DNA of 64,000 bases from CAVQZC01 sp963718315. GTDB lineage: Bacteria; Actinomycetota; Thermoleophilia; Gaiellales; JAICJC01. Under the pieces are notes generated by a model. The model saw only the letters and a list, made by a program, of their open reading frames with translations, was not told where the DNA came from and did not search any database. A program made the position numbers and the translations under genes. Numbering within the stretch: position 1 is the stretch's first letter; each line of letters opens with the position of its first letter. The stretch covers positions 434,001 through 498,000 of the forward strand of contig CAVQZC010000013.1 of assembly GCA_963718315.1 (NCBI GenBank), given 5' to 3'. This document shows positions 55,536 through 63,754 of the stretch, one piece after another.

Positions 55536-55883
55536 CTAGGAGCGGCGCTCGACCAGCTCGTAGAGCCCGCCGTCGGGCGCCCGGAAGTGCACGTAGCGGT
55601 ACCCGGCGTTCTCGGAGATCCCGTCGTCGGTCTCGACGCCCGCCTGGTGGAGCTCCGCGACCGCCGCGTCGACGTCTGGCACGAGGAAGCCGATGGTGCG
55701 CTCGGTGCCCATCCCGCCCGCCGAGGCAACGGCGAACCGCGACCCGTCGGGCAGGTCGAAGAGGTCAGCCTCGATGCCGTCGACGGCAGTGCGCGGGAGG
55801 CCGAGCACGTTCTCGAGGAACGCGGCCATCTCCGGACGGCGGTCGGTCGAGGAGCCGGCGAAGATGAGACCGAGGATCTCCAC
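55536..55883 (-). CDS. VOC-superfamily (glyoxalase-like) protein
   Basis: 115 residues from GTG 55881-55883, the size of a single VOC unit. Strands LGLIFAGSS, ADLFDLPDGSRFAVAS, RTIGFLVPDVDAAVAELHQA and YRYVHFRAPDGGLYELVER follow the usual beta-alpha-beta-beta-beta order, with the last glutamate a likely metal ligand; the N-terminal histidine ligand is not present, so metal-free or different chemistry is possible. It lies 22 bases upstream of the SDR gene on the same strand and may be co-transcribed with it. Confidence 0.75.
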   Translation of the reverse strand: MEILGLIFAGSSTDRRPEMAAFLENVLGLPRTAVDGIEADLFDLPDGSRFAVASAGGMGTERTIGFLVPDVDAAVAELHQAGVETDDGISENAGYRYVHFRAPDGGLYELVERRS

Positions 55884-55963
55884 GCCGGCATTTTCCCTCA
55901 CCACACAGCAAACGCATGCCCGGCTCCCAGGAATTCCCAAGCCGGAACGGCAACTCTGTGGTC

Positions 55964-56077
55964 ATGGAATTCGTTGAAGTTGCCGGAGCAGGTTGGCTTG
56001 CGCTGATGGCGTCCGTTGTCGTGCTCGCCAAGCTCGTCGCGTCAGCGTTCCCGAGTCACCCGCCGCGCCCCCGATAG
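55964..56077 (+). CDS. Possible 37-residue membrane peptide
   Basis: An ATG frame in the gap between the VOC start and the dipeptidase end: MEFVEVAGAGWLALMASVVV then AKLVASAFPSHPPRPR. One hydrophobic helix and a proline/arginine tail. There is no clear ribosome site or promoter, and chance is a fair alternative. Confidence 0.3.
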   Translation: MEFVEVAGAGWLALMASVVVLAKLVASAFPSHPPRPR

Positions 56078-56079
56078 TT

Positions 56080-57280
56080 TCAGACGCTCCAGTTTGCCTC
56101 GAGCACCCGCAGGGTGTTGCCGCCGATGACCTTGGCGATCTCGTCGTCGGAGTAGTCGTGCTTCACGAGCCAGCGGACGATGTTCGGGAAGTCGCCGATG
56201 TTCTCCAGGCCGACGACGTAGGGGACGGTGACGCGGTCGTACTCGGAGTCGCCGCTGACCAGCAGCGAGCCCGATCCCGAGCTGGTACGACGCCGAGTGA
56301 TCGCCGAAGAACGTGTCCGGCCCGAACGTGACCGCGTCGATGCCGACCAGGGCGACGCAGTACTCGAAGTGGCGCATGACGTCGTCCAGGTCGTGGGTGT
56401 CCATCCGGTCGGTCGTCATCGTCGTCCCCGGAGCCGCCTCGATGCCGATGATCCCTCCCCGCTCGGCGCACGCCTTGATCACCTCGTCGGACTTGCACTT
56501 GCTGATGGGCCAGACGTCCCGCGACCCGGAGTGGCTGATGCACACCGGCTTGCTGCTGGCGGCGATCGTCTCCAGGGACGTGGCGTCGCCCGAGTGGGAG
56601 ATGTCGATGACCATCCCCAGCTTGTTCATGCGCTCGACCGCACGACGGCCGAAGTGGGTGAGCCCGGCATCGCGCTCCTCACGGCAACCCGCCCCCAGTG
56701 CGTTGCCCTCGCTGTAAGCGATGCCGAGCATGCGGACGCCGAGGCCGTAGAGGACGTCGATCCGGTCGAGCTCGTTCTCGATCGGCGTCGCCGACTCGAG
56801 GGAGGAGAAGACGGCCAGACGGCCGGTCTCGAACGCGTGGTAGATGTCGTCCAGACCGCGGGCGCGGATGACGAAGTCCTGGTGATCCCAGTCGCAGTAC
56901 CGCATGCCGATGTCATGGATCACGTCGTTCCACTTCCACCCGTTCTTGGAGGTGAACGTCGAGACGCCGTCTTCGAAGTTCTCGAACACCGCGGTCAGCC
57001 GTGACTTCCACAGACCCTCGTATCCGGTGGCGATCCGCCCCTCGCGGATCCACTCGTCGGTCTCGGCAGGGTCGACGGGGTTGACCTCGCCGTGGTCGTG
57101 CAGGGAGATCGAGATGTTCTCGTCCAGCAGACGGTCGACCCGCGCCTCCTGCTCGGGCGAAAGCTCGACGACGTGCGGCGGCACGCGGTCGACCTCAGGG
57201 GCGAGCTCGTACGCCCGGTAGTCGGCGCCGGGCTGGAGATAGCTGAACGAGCGGTACCCCTTGTAGGCCGAGCGGCTCAC
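56080..57280 (-). pseudogene. Membrane dipeptidase (peptidase M19), frameshifted near the C-terminus
   Basis: From ATG 57278-57280 the frame gives about 330 residues of an M19 zinc dipeptidase: an N-terminal ISLHDHGEVNPVDPAE, GMVIDISHSGDATSLETIAA, SSKPVCISHSGSRDVWP and GGIIGIEAAPG. Near 56272 one extra base (or two missing) shifts the frame; the alternative frame continues as LLVSGDSEYDRVTVPYVVGL, ENIGDFPNIVRWLVKHDYSD and GGNTLRVLEANWSV to a TGA at 56080, a normal M19 end. Read with the shift the gene is complete (about 400 residues). Without it, translation runs to 56042 in a false frame. Confidence 0.75.
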
Positions 57281-57325
57281 AACGGCGCCACCCTACCGCA
57301 AGCCCGTCGCCCTGCCCAAAGCGAC

Positions 57326-57358
57326 GGGCCCCCGCCTCCACAAGGGAGACGAGGGCCC
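57326..57358 (-). terminator. Terminator after flagellin gene 3
   Basis: GGGCCC at both ends (57326-57331, 57353-57358) continue inwards as symmetric CG and CTCC/GGAG pairs with single-base mismatches. A second perfect hairpin, GCCCGTCGC/GCGACGGGC (57302-57329), overlaps it. Both lie 41-97 bases past the flagellin stop. Confidence 0.6.
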
Positions 57359-57398
57359 GGAGCTGTACCGGTGGGTGTTACGTTCGCGCTTGTCGTTC

Positions 57399-58238
57399 CT
57401 ACTTGAGCAGCTGCAGCACCGTCTGCGGGATCTGGTTGGCCTGCGACAGCATGGCCGTACCCGCCTGCTGGAGCACCTGGAGCTTGGTGAAGTTCACCAT
57501 CTCGGACGCCATGTCGACGTCCTGGATACGCGAGTTCGCCGCGGTCAGGTTCTCCTCGTAGCTGGCCAGGTTGTTCAGCGTGTGATCCAGGCGGTTCTGG
57601 ACAGAGCCGTACGTCCCTCGCATGTCGGAGACGTTCTGGATCGCGTCGTCGATCGACTGAAGCGTCACGGTCGAGCCCGTGAAGTTGAAGATCGAGTCGT
57701 CGATCGCGTGCTGGCCCGCGCCGGTGCCCTGCGTGCCGCCGGTGCCGAACATCTGGACACCGGTGACAGCGATGGTCTCGCCGTCGTTGGCGCCGATCTG
57801 GAACGTGATGACGGCGGAACCGGTCAGCAGCGCGATGCCGTTGAACGACGTGTCGTTGCCGATCTGGCTGATCTCGGCGCACAGCTGAGCAACCTCAGCG
57901 GTGATCGAAGCCTTGTCGGCCGTGGACAGCGTGCCGTTGTTGTACTCGACGGCGAGGTCGCGAACGCGCTGCAGCATCGACTGCACCTCGTTCATCGCGC
58001 CTTCACCGGTCTGCACCAGCGACTCGGCGTCCTGCGCGTTGCGCTGAGCCTGATCGAGACCGCCGATCTGAGCCTGCATCTGCTCGCTGATCGCCAGGCC
58101 GGCGGCGTCGTCGGCCGCCTTGTTGATGCGGTAGCCCGACGACAGCTTCTGCATCGACGAGGACAGCGCGTTCTCCGTGTTCTGGAGATTGCGGTGGGCG
58201 TCGAAGGCTTCGACGTTTGTCTGGATTCGAAGGGACAT
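57399..58238 (-). CDS. fliC3: Flagellin, third divergent copy
   Basis: 279 residues. The terminal D0/D1 parts are very close to copies 1 and 2 (NVEAFDAHRNLQNTENALSS; LTAANSRIQDVDMASEMVNF), but the centre differs and is seven residues longer (QMFGTGGTQGTGAGQHAIDD), so it is a distinct filament protein or a minor subunit. It lies 31 bases downstream of csrA on the same strand, without a sigma-28 motif of its own that I can see, so it is probably transcribed with the flgK-flgL-fliW-csrA genes. Confidence 0.96.
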   Translation of the reverse strand: MSLRIQTNVEAFDAHRNLQNTENALSSSMQKLSSGYRINKAADDAAGLAISEQMQAQIGGLDQAQRNAQDAESLVQTGEGAMNEVQSMLQRVRDLAVEYNNGTLSTADKASITAEVAQLCAEISQIGNDTSFNGIALLTGSAVITFQIGANDGETIAVTGVQMFGTGGTQGTGAGQHAIDDSIFNFTGSTVTLQSIDDAIQNVSDMRGTYGSVQNRLDHTLNNLASYEENLTAANSRIQDVDMASEMVNFTKLQVLQQAGTAMLSQANQIPQTVLQLLK

Positions 58239-58244
58239 TTGGGA

Positions 58245-58258
58245 CGACCTCCGTGTCG
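58245..58258 (-). promoter_or_regulatory. Predicted CsrA-binding hairpin over flagellin 3 ribosome site
   Basis: On the minus strand CGAC, hexaloop ACGGAG, GTCG. The segment ACACGGAGGT (58247-58256) matches the CsrA consensus ACANGGANGT at all ten positions and contains the GGAGG ribosome site nine bases from the ATG. Confidence 0.7.
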
Positions 58259-58269
58259 GTAGAAAAGAA

Positions 58270-58494
58270 CTAGTTAGAGCTCTCGGTAGGGGTGGGTAGT
58301 CGGGTAATGGACGCGTTCGCGGCCGCCTGGTTCTCGGCCTTGACCGCCGCCCAGATCTCGTGTCGGTAGACGGGTACCTCGCTGGGCGCTTCGATCCCCA
58401 GGCGTACGGTCGAGCCTGAGATCTCGAGCACCGTGATGGTGACGTCGTCGCCGAGGCAGATCCGCTCGCCTGACCGGCGTGTGATGACCAGCAC
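58270..58494 (-). CDS. csrA: Translational regulator CsrA
   Basis: RNA-binding repressor of flagellin translation. 74 residues from GTG 58492-58494, two bases after the fliW stop. The start LVITRRSGERICLGDDVTIT, the middle GSTVRLGIEAPSEVPVYRHE with the RNA-contacting arginine in VYRHEIW, and a C-terminal tail of 20 residues. The tail is longer than in enterics but usual for cells that use FliW, where it takes part in FliW binding. Confidence 0.93.
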   Translation of the reverse strand: MLVITRRSGERICLGDDVTITVLEISGSTVRLGIEAPSEVPVYRHEIWAAVKAENQAAANASITRLPTPTESSN

Positions 58495-58496
58495 GG

Positions 58497-58979
58497 CTAG
58501 ACCCCAGTGGCAGCGACGGGGGCGGCCGGAGCCGACGGACGGACGCGGTTCAGCTCGGTCTCGGAGAACAGCGGCTGCCGTACCGAGAAGTCGCCGGTCT
58601 CGTTGATGATCTGACGCCCGATTCGCTCCGGGCCGTTGACCACCAGCGGGCCGCGCAGGTTGACGGTGAACTCCTCCAGACGGTCGGAGGCGCGGACGAC
58701 GCAGAGGATGTCCGCGTTCGCCGGGCCCTCGAGCCGCAGCTTCTCGGCGTCCTCGTCGGACACCTCGACCTCGTAGTTGCCGAAGAACAGCCACGGATTC
58801 GCGACCGGAAGTGCGACGGCCGGATCGTCGACCGAGTGCAGCCACAGGAACACCGACGACTCGGTCTGCGCGATGAGCGCATACCGCGTGCCGGGAAGCC
58901 CGATGAGGCCGTCCGGGAAGTTGATGACCGCGTCGTCTGCAATCTCGACGCGACCGAAACGAGTACTTTCGATCTGCAT
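58497..58979 (-). CDS. fliW: Flagellar assembly factor FliW
   Basis: 160 residues from ATG 58977-58979. Conserved stretches are TRFGRVEIADDAVINFPDGL, IGLPGTRYALIAQ, PVANPWLFFGNYEVEVSDED and DILCVVRASDRLEEFTVNLR with GPLVVNGPERIGRQIINET. FliW binds flagellin and, when released by flagellin export, sequesters CsrA. A C-terminal Pro/Ala extension of about 15 residues is extra. It is directly upstream of csrA. Confidence 0.92.
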   Translation of the reverse strand: MQIESTRFGRVEIADDAVINFPDGLIGLPGTRYALIAQTESSVFLWLHSVDDPAVALPVANPWLFFGNYEVEVSDEDAEKLRLEGPANADILCVVRASDRLEEFTVNLRGPLVVNGPERIGRQIINETGDFSVRQPLFSETELNRVRPSAPAAPVAATGV

Positions 58980-58993
58980 GGGGGCTCCTGTCG

Positions 58994-59890
58994 TTACCCG
59001 ACGGCGAGAAAGTCCATCAGGGAGGGCTGGATGATCTGGGCGCCGGACTTCAGCGCCGCCTGGTATACGGCCGTTTGCGTCGAGAAGTCGATCATTGTCT
59101 GTGCCATATCTGCGTCCTGCACGTTGGAGAGCTGCTGCGTGGTCGCCTGCTGCAGCTGCTGCAGCCGCGACGTCGCGGACGTCAGCCGGTTGGACATCGC
59201 GCCGACCGTCGCCTGCTGCGCGCTGATGGCGGTGCCGGCGGTGTCCAGGGCGGTCAGGTCGCCGTTCTGCAGCGCCGAGCCGTTGTTGGCGCGCAGGTCG
59301 GTAGAGATCTGCCGGAGCGTCGCGATCAGACCGGTGGTGCCGTCGCCAAAGATCGTCGAACCGGGGACGTTGACCGCGATCTGCACGCCCTGGCCGATCT
59401 CGCGGGTGATCGTGCCCGTGTTGCCGGCGTAGGTGTCGTTCGTGCTGCCGACCTGGTAGGGCTGCGTCAGCGTCTGGGTGCCGGAGAACACGTATCGCCC
59501 GGAGTACTGGGTGTTGCCCTCGGCCTTCAGCGAGTCGACCAGCTGATCGATCTCGGAGGCGATGTCGCTGCGCGCAGACGGGCCGGACGTGTCCGACGCG
59601 CCCTGGACGACCAGGTCGCGGGCCCGCAGCACGATGTCGTTGACATTGGTGAGAGCCGTGTCGACGGTGCTCTGCCATCCCTGGGCGTCGTTGACGTTGC
59701 TCTGGTACTGGGTGTTCTGGGCGAGATCCCCGTCGTACTGGAGTGCCTGGCTGGTGCCGAACGGGTTGTCCGACGGCTCCTGGATCTGCTTGCCCGACGA
59801 GATCCGCTGCTGCGTCAGGTTGAGCTGGTTGGCGGCGTTCTCGAGGTCGTTCAGCACCGAGGTGGACATCATGTTCTGGGTGATCCTCAC
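58994..59890 (-). CDS. flgL: Hook-filament junction protein FlgL
   Basis: 298 residues from GTG 59888-59890, whose GTGA overlaps the flgK stop. The flagellin-like N-terminus is MRITQNMMSTSVLNDLENAA followed by NQLNLTQQRISSGKQIQEPS DNPFG, and the C-terminus NVQDADMAQTMIDFSTQTAV then YQAALKSGAQIIQPSLMDFL. Length and both ends are right for FlgL. Confidence 0.92.
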   Translation of the reverse strand: MRITQNMMSTSVLNDLENAANQLNLTQQRISSGKQIQEPSDNPFGTSQALQYDGDLAQNTQYQSNVNDAQGWQSTVDTALTNVNDIVLRARDLVVQGASDTSGPSARSDIASEIDQLVDSLKAEGNTQYSGRYVFSGTQTLTQPYQVGSTNDTYAGNTGTITREIGQGVQIAVNVPGSTIFGDGTTGLIATLRQISTDLRANNGSALQNGDLTALDTAGTAISAQQATVGAMSNRLTSATSRLQQLQQATTQQLSNVQDADMAQTMIDFSTQTAVYQAALKSGAQIIQPSLMDFLAVG

Positions 59891-61239
59891 AGCCCCACCC
59901 TCCCGGTGCGGTTGACGAGCTGGTTGATCATGTCGTCCATCGCGCTGAGCGCGCGGCTCGACGCCTGATACCCACGCTGGAACGTCAGCAGGTTCGTCAT
60001 CTCTTCGTCCAGCGAGACGCCGGAAACGGACTGCCGCTGGTTGTTGATCGCCGTCGTCAGCGCGGTGGCGTTCGACAGCGTCGTGTTCGACTGCGCGGTG
60101 TCGGCGCCGATCTTCGTCACCAGCTGCGAGTAGGCGTCGTCGATGCTGGACGACCCGATCAGCGTCTGGTTGCGGATGCCGGCCAGCGCCAGCGCATTGT
60201 TCGCGTTGCCCGGCGTCCCATCGGCCGATGCCGCGATCAGCCCCGGGTTCGTGATCAGCGCCGGGTTGACGGCGATCGTCGAGGCGTTGGTGCCGGTGAA
60301 GAATGCCCCGCCCGCGTTGCCGTTCAGGTCGAACCCGGCGGCATGCTGCGTGTTGGTCGCGCTGATCAGCGTGCTGGCGACGGTGTCGAGCTGCGACTGG
60401 TAGCCCGGAATCGTCGTGTCGCGAAGCTGGATCAGGCCGGACAGCTTGCCGGACGTCAGGCTGGTCATGTCGCTCTCGGCGATCGTGGCCGAGGTGGTGC
60501 CCGTGACCAGCGCCGCCCCGCCGATCGAGACATCCACCATGCCGTTGGTGCTGTTGGTGATCGAGACGTTGCCCATCGCGGAGAGCTGGTCGAGCAGGTT
60601 GTCGCGCTGGTCGAGCAGGTCGTTGGGCTGCACGCCGCCGACAGTCGCCTGGCGGATCGAGTTGTTCAGCGTGGCGATCTGCGCACCCAGCTGGTTCACG
60701 TTCTGGATCGTGGCGGTGACGTTCTGCCCCGTCTGTCCCTGGATCGTGGTCAGCTGGCTGGAGAGCGCGTTGAAGCCGTTGGCGAGGCTGGCAGCGGACT
60801 GCGCCAGGGCCTGCCTGGACGCCATGTTCTCGGGGTCGTTCGAGACCGCCTGCCACGAAGACCAGTACTGCTGCATCAGGTTACTGAGCCCGTTGTCGCC
60901 CGGCTCGTTGAGCGCGTCCTGCACGTTGTTGAGGCCATCGTTGGTGGCCTGCGCCTGGCCCTGCACCATCGACTGCCCGCGGTACTGCAGGTCGAGGAAG
61001 CTGTCACGGACGCGCTGGTAGGCGATCACGTCGACGCCGGTGCCGATCTCGCCGGCCTGCGCCGGAGTCATCATCGAGGGCGGTGCGAACGCCGTCGAAG
61101 CGGCCATCACCGCGGACTGCCGGGAGTACCCCGGCGTGCTCGCGTTGGAGATGTTGTGGGCAGTCGTGTCGAGCGCCAGCTGCTGGGCGAGGATGCCCCG
61201 CAGCGTCGTCTCAAGACCCATGAAGGTGGAGATGGCCAC
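59887..61239 (-). CDS. flgK: Hook-filament junction protein FlgK
   Basis: 450 residues. N-terminus STFMGLETTLRGILAQQLAL with DTTAHNISNASTPGYSRQS, a middle with NGFNALSSQLTTIQGQTGQN, and the C-terminus SGVSLDEEMTNLLTFQRGYQ followed by ASSRALSAMDDMINQLVNR. All normal for FlgK (HAP1). It overlaps flgL by four bases and follows flgN by two. Confidence 0.95.
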   Translation of the reverse strand: MAISTFMGLETTLRGILAQQLALDTTAHNISNASTPGYSRQSAVMAASTAFAPPSMMTPAQAGEIGTGVDVIAYQRVRDSFLDLQYRGQSMVQGQAQATNDGLNNVQDALNEPGDNGLSNLMQQYWSSWQAVSNDPENMASRQALAQSAASLANGFNALSSQLTTIQGQTGQNVTATIQNVNQLGAQIATLNNSIRQATVGGVQPNDLLDQRDNLLDQLSAMGNVSITNSTNGMVDVSIGGAALVTGTTSATIAESDMTSLTSGKLSGLIQLRDTTIPGYQSQLDTVASTLISATNTQHAAGFDLNGNAGGAFFTGTNASTIAVNPALITNPGLIAASADGTPGNANNALALAGIRNQTLIGSSSIDDAYSQLVTKIGADTAQSNTTLSNATALTTAINNQRQSVSGVSLDEEMTNLLTFQRGYQASSRALSAMDDMINQLVNRTGRVGL

Positions 61240-61241
61240 GG

Positions 61242-61727
61242 CTAGGCCCTCATGTCCACGAGGTTGTTGGGCTGAGGAACGGAGCCTTCACCGAACGGCG
61301 AGTAGCCGGCCTGCGGCACGCCGGTGAGAACGCGCATCAGATGGTCGAGGAAGGCCAGCTCCTGGCGGATCAAGACTCGGTTCTGCGCGTGCACCCGGGC
61401 AACCTCGGCCAGCAGGCCGCGAAGCTCTGCGGAGAGCTCCCGGGCATGCTCGGCCTCGTCCACCGGGACGAGCACGAGGATCGACTCCAGGCTGACTTCG
61501 GCCACGGGGACGCCCAACGCGACGGAAGCGTGCTGCAGCAGCACGTCGCGCTCGCGCTCGATCTGGGCGCGCTTCACCATCTCGGCCTGGACGTCGGCCA
61601 GCCGGGCGAGCACGGCCTCGACGTCCTGCACCTTGATGGCGTCGCCCTGTGCGAGCACGATGCCGAGCAACCGTCGCGACGACGTCAGCTGTCGGTCGAG
61701 GTGCTCGATCAGCCCGAACTGGCTCAT
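61242..61727 (-). CDS. flgN: FlgN-type export chaperone
   Basis: Chaperone for FlgK and FlgL. 161 residues, nearly all helical with heptads (LEHLDRQL-like start QFGLIEHLDRQLTSSRRLLG, then ELSAELRGLLAEVARVHAQN and RVLIRQELAFLDHLMRVLTG) and a short tail ending PQPNNLVDMRA. Sequence is poorly conserved in the family, but length, helices and place before flgK support the call. It overlaps flgJ by four bases. Confidence 0.82.
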   Translation of the reverse strand: MSQFGLIEHLDRQLTSSRRLLGIVLAQGDAIKVQDVEAVLARLADVQAEMVKRAQIERERDVLLQHASVALGVPVAEVSLESILVLVPVDEAEHARELSAELRGLLAEVARVHAQNRVLIRQELAFLDHLMRVLTGVPQAGYSPFGEGSVPQPNNLVDMRA

Positions 61728-62143
61728 GAGGACGCTCCCTGCGTCTGGCCGGCGCCGGTGGTACCGGTCGGGTCGGCGGGCTTGGTCGAGACGCCGTACT
61801 GCGCCGCGAACGACTGGTAGAGCTGATCGGCCAGTCCGACGCCGCCGGCGTTGGTGAGCGCGTCGGCCATGGCCTGCGGCAGCATGCTGGTGAACGCGCT
61901 GGACGTGGCGTCGCCGCTCATCAGCGAGTCACCCGAACCGTCGCCGGAGCTGGCGTCGCTGCCGATGCCGGCCAGCCCGCCCGAGCCGTCCGACCCGTCC
62001 GTATTGAACATCTGCTGCGTCAGCTGCTGCAGCATCACGTTCTCGAACGACAGGGCGTCGGAGTACAGCGCCTCGCCCTTCTTGCCCGCGGCGCGGACGT
62101 CGGGCGGCATGACGGCGGGATTGATCGGGGGAATGGTGCTCAC
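61724..62143 (-). CDS. flgJ: Rod-binding protein, FlgJ N-terminal domain type
   Basis: 139 residues. The rod-binding motif is ALSFENVMLQQLTQQMF (about residue 30) and the C-terminal AMADALTNAGGVGLADQLYQ. The glucosaminidase domain found in enteric FlgJ is missing; the transglycosylase at 35.7 kb and the CHAP protein at 53 kb may supply wall cutting. A glycine/serine/aspartate-rich loop fills the middle. Four-base overlaps on both sides. Confidence 0.85.
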   Translation of the reverse strand: MSTIPPINPAVMPPDVRAAGKKGEALYSDALSFENVMLQQLTQQMFNTDGSDGSGGLAGIGSDASSGDGSGDSLMSGDATSSAFTSMLPQAMADALTNAGGVGLADQLYQSFAAQYGVSTKPADPTGTTGAGQTQGASS

Positions 62144-62862
62144 TGCCGGATCTGGTTCGCGATCTGCATCATCTGGTCCTGAGTGCTGATCATCTGGGAG
62201 TCGAGTGAGTACGAGCGCTGCGCGTCCATCACGTTCGTCATCGCCGACGCCAGGTCGACGTTCGACGACTCCAGGTAGCCCTGGTCGAGCGTGGTGTCCT
62301 TGCCGACCGGCTGCGGCGCGCCGCTGGCGGCGGTCGGCAGGTAGAGGCTGTCGCCGATCGAGAGCAGTCCGCCGTCACCGGGGACGTCGACGACCTGGAT
62401 CTTGCCGATCGTCGTACCCTTGGCCTTGACCGTGCCGTTCGCGGAGATCGAGATGTCGCTCGGGCTGTCGCCCTTGGGAACGGTGATCGGCGGCACCAGG
62501 CGCTGGCCGGTCTGGGTGGTGATCGAGCCCTCGGCGTCGATCTGGAAGTCGCCCGACCGGGTCAGCGCCACCTTGCCGTCGGTCGTGCGCACCTGGAAGA
62601 ACCCGGGGCCGGCGATCGCAACCGAGAGCGGGTCGCCGGTCTGGTTGAACGCACCCGGCGAGAAGTCACGTCCGGCATCCACCACGGCGGAGCCGGCGCC
62701 GATGCGGACGCCGCCCTCCTGGTTGTAGATCAGGTCGCGGAAACCAACCCGCTCCTGCTTGTAGCCCGTGGTGCTGACGTTGGAGATGTCGTTCGCCAGC
62801 ATGTCCATCCTGGACTGCTGGGCAAACAGGCCGGCGGCGGCCGAATAGAGACCGTCCATCAT
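62140..62862 (-). CDS. flgG: Distal rod protein FlgG
   Basis: 240 residues. N-terminus GLYSAAAGLFAQQSRMDMLA with NDISNVSTTGYKQERVGFRD, a middle VAIAGPGFFQVRTTDGKVAL, and the C-terminus GYLESSNVDLASAMTNVMDA with QRSYSLDSQMISTQDQMMQI. The first of two ATGs (MM) is taken. It lies downstream of flgF with a 157-base gap that contains its own sigma-28 promoter and a hairpin beside the ribosome site. Confidence 0.88.
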   Translation of the reverse strand: MMDGLYSAAAGLFAQQSRMDMLANDISNVSTTGYKQERVGFRDLIYNQEGGVRIGAGSAVVDAGRDFSPGAFNQTGDPLSVAIAGPGFFQVRTTDGKVALTRSGDFQIDAEGSITTQTGQRLVPPITVPKGDSPSDISISANGTVKAKGTTIGKIQVVDVPGDGGLLSIGDSLYLPTAASGAPQPVGKDTTLDQGYLESSNVDLASAMTNVMDAQRSYSLDSQMISTQDQMMQIANQIRQ

Positions 62863-62875
62863 CGCGTCTGCGTTC

Positions 62876-62894
62876 CTTCCCTGGTCTTGGGAAG
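62876..62894 (-). promoter_or_regulatory. Hairpin overlapping the flgG ribosome site
   Basis: On the minus strand CTTCCC (62889-62894), a seven-base loop, GGGAAG (62876-62881). The 3' arm runs into GGAAGGA, the only plausible Shine-Dalgarno before flgG. Confidence 0.4.
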
Positions 62895-62985
62895 AAGGGG
62901 TGCGAGCAACGACTTCTGCGTTCCCCGCCGGCCTCTGCAGATCGCAGTCCAGCCTGGCGCCCCTTCTCGTTCGTTATTGGCCGGG

Positions 62986-63012
62986 TTATCGTCCGGCCGT
63001 GTTGGGTCTTTA
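62986..63012 (-). promoter_or_regulatory. Sigma-28-type promoter for flgG-flgJ-flgN-flgK-flgL and on
   Basis: On the minus strand TAAA (63009-63012), 15 bases, GACGATAA (62986-62993), about 125 bases before flgG. It could drive the whole minus-strand series to the third flagellin. Confidence 0.8.
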
Positions 63013-63019
63013 GTCAGGG

Positions 63020-63754
63020 TCACGACCCAGTCGCCGAGCCGACCGAGGTCACGGCCTTGCTCAAGGTCTCGTCGATGCCCTGCAACACGCGCTGACTGGA
63101 CTCGTACGCCCGCAGCGACACGATCATGTCCACCATCGCCTGCGCCGGCTGGACGCCGGATCCTTCCAGGTAGCCCTGATCGACGGTCGTGCCCGAGGGC
63201 TTGGCGCCCGGCGTGCCAGACCACAGGGTGTCGCCCTGCTTGGTGGCGTTGGTGAGCGAGACGACCGACAGCTGGCCAACCGTCTTGCCGTTGGAGGTGA
63301 CAACACCCTCCTGAGACACGCTCAGGTTCTTGCCGTCGCCGACCACGATCGGCTTGCCGTCGGTACCTAGCACGGGATTGCCGGTGTCCGTGATCAGACG
63401 GCCACCGCCGTCCACCTCGAACTGCCCGTCGCGCGTGTACGCGGTGCCGGACGGAGTCTGGACGGAGAAGAACCCCGCGCCGTCGAGCGCGAAGTCCAGG
63501 GAGTTGCCGGTCTGCTGGAGCGGCCCCTGGGTCAGGTCCGTGACTTCCTGGGAGATGTGGACTCCCAGGCTCATCGGGCCGACCACCTGGCCGGTGGCGG
63601 TGTTCGACAGGAGCACCTCGCCGAAGCTGGACTGGACCGACGTGTCGGACTTGTATCCAGGGGTCGAGGAGTTGGCCAGCTCGTTGGCGATCTGGTCCTG
63701 GCGTACCTGCTCGGCGAGCATCCCGGAGGCCGCGATATACAAACCGCGTTCCAT
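63020..63754 (-). CDS. flgF: Proximal/distal rod protein FlgF
   Basis: 244 residues from ATG 63752-63754; the open frame extends upstream without family resemblance. N-terminus MERGLYIAASGMLAEQVRQD with QIANELANSSTPGYKSDTSV, the middle FALDGAGFFSVQTPSGTAYT, and C-terminus GYLEGSGVQPAQAMVDMIVS with LRAYESSQRVLQGIDETL. The ANSSTPGYKS motif and order flgF-flgG-flgJ follow the Gram-positive pattern (FlhO-FlhP in Bacillus). Assignment between FlgF and FlgG is by place and similarity of the N-terminus. Confidence 0.85.
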   Translation of the reverse strand: MERGLYIAASGMLAEQVRQDQIANELANSSTPGYKSDTSVQSSFGEVLLSNTATGQVVGPMSLGVHISQEVTDLTQGPLQQTGNSLDFALDGAGFFSVQTPSGTAYTRDGQFEVDGGGRLITDTGNPVLGTDGKPIVVGDGKNLSVSQEGVVTSNGKTVGQLSVVSLTNATKQGDTLWSGTPGAKPSGTTVDQGYLEGSGVQPAQAMVDMIVSLRAYESSQRVLQGIDETLSKAVTSVGSATGS

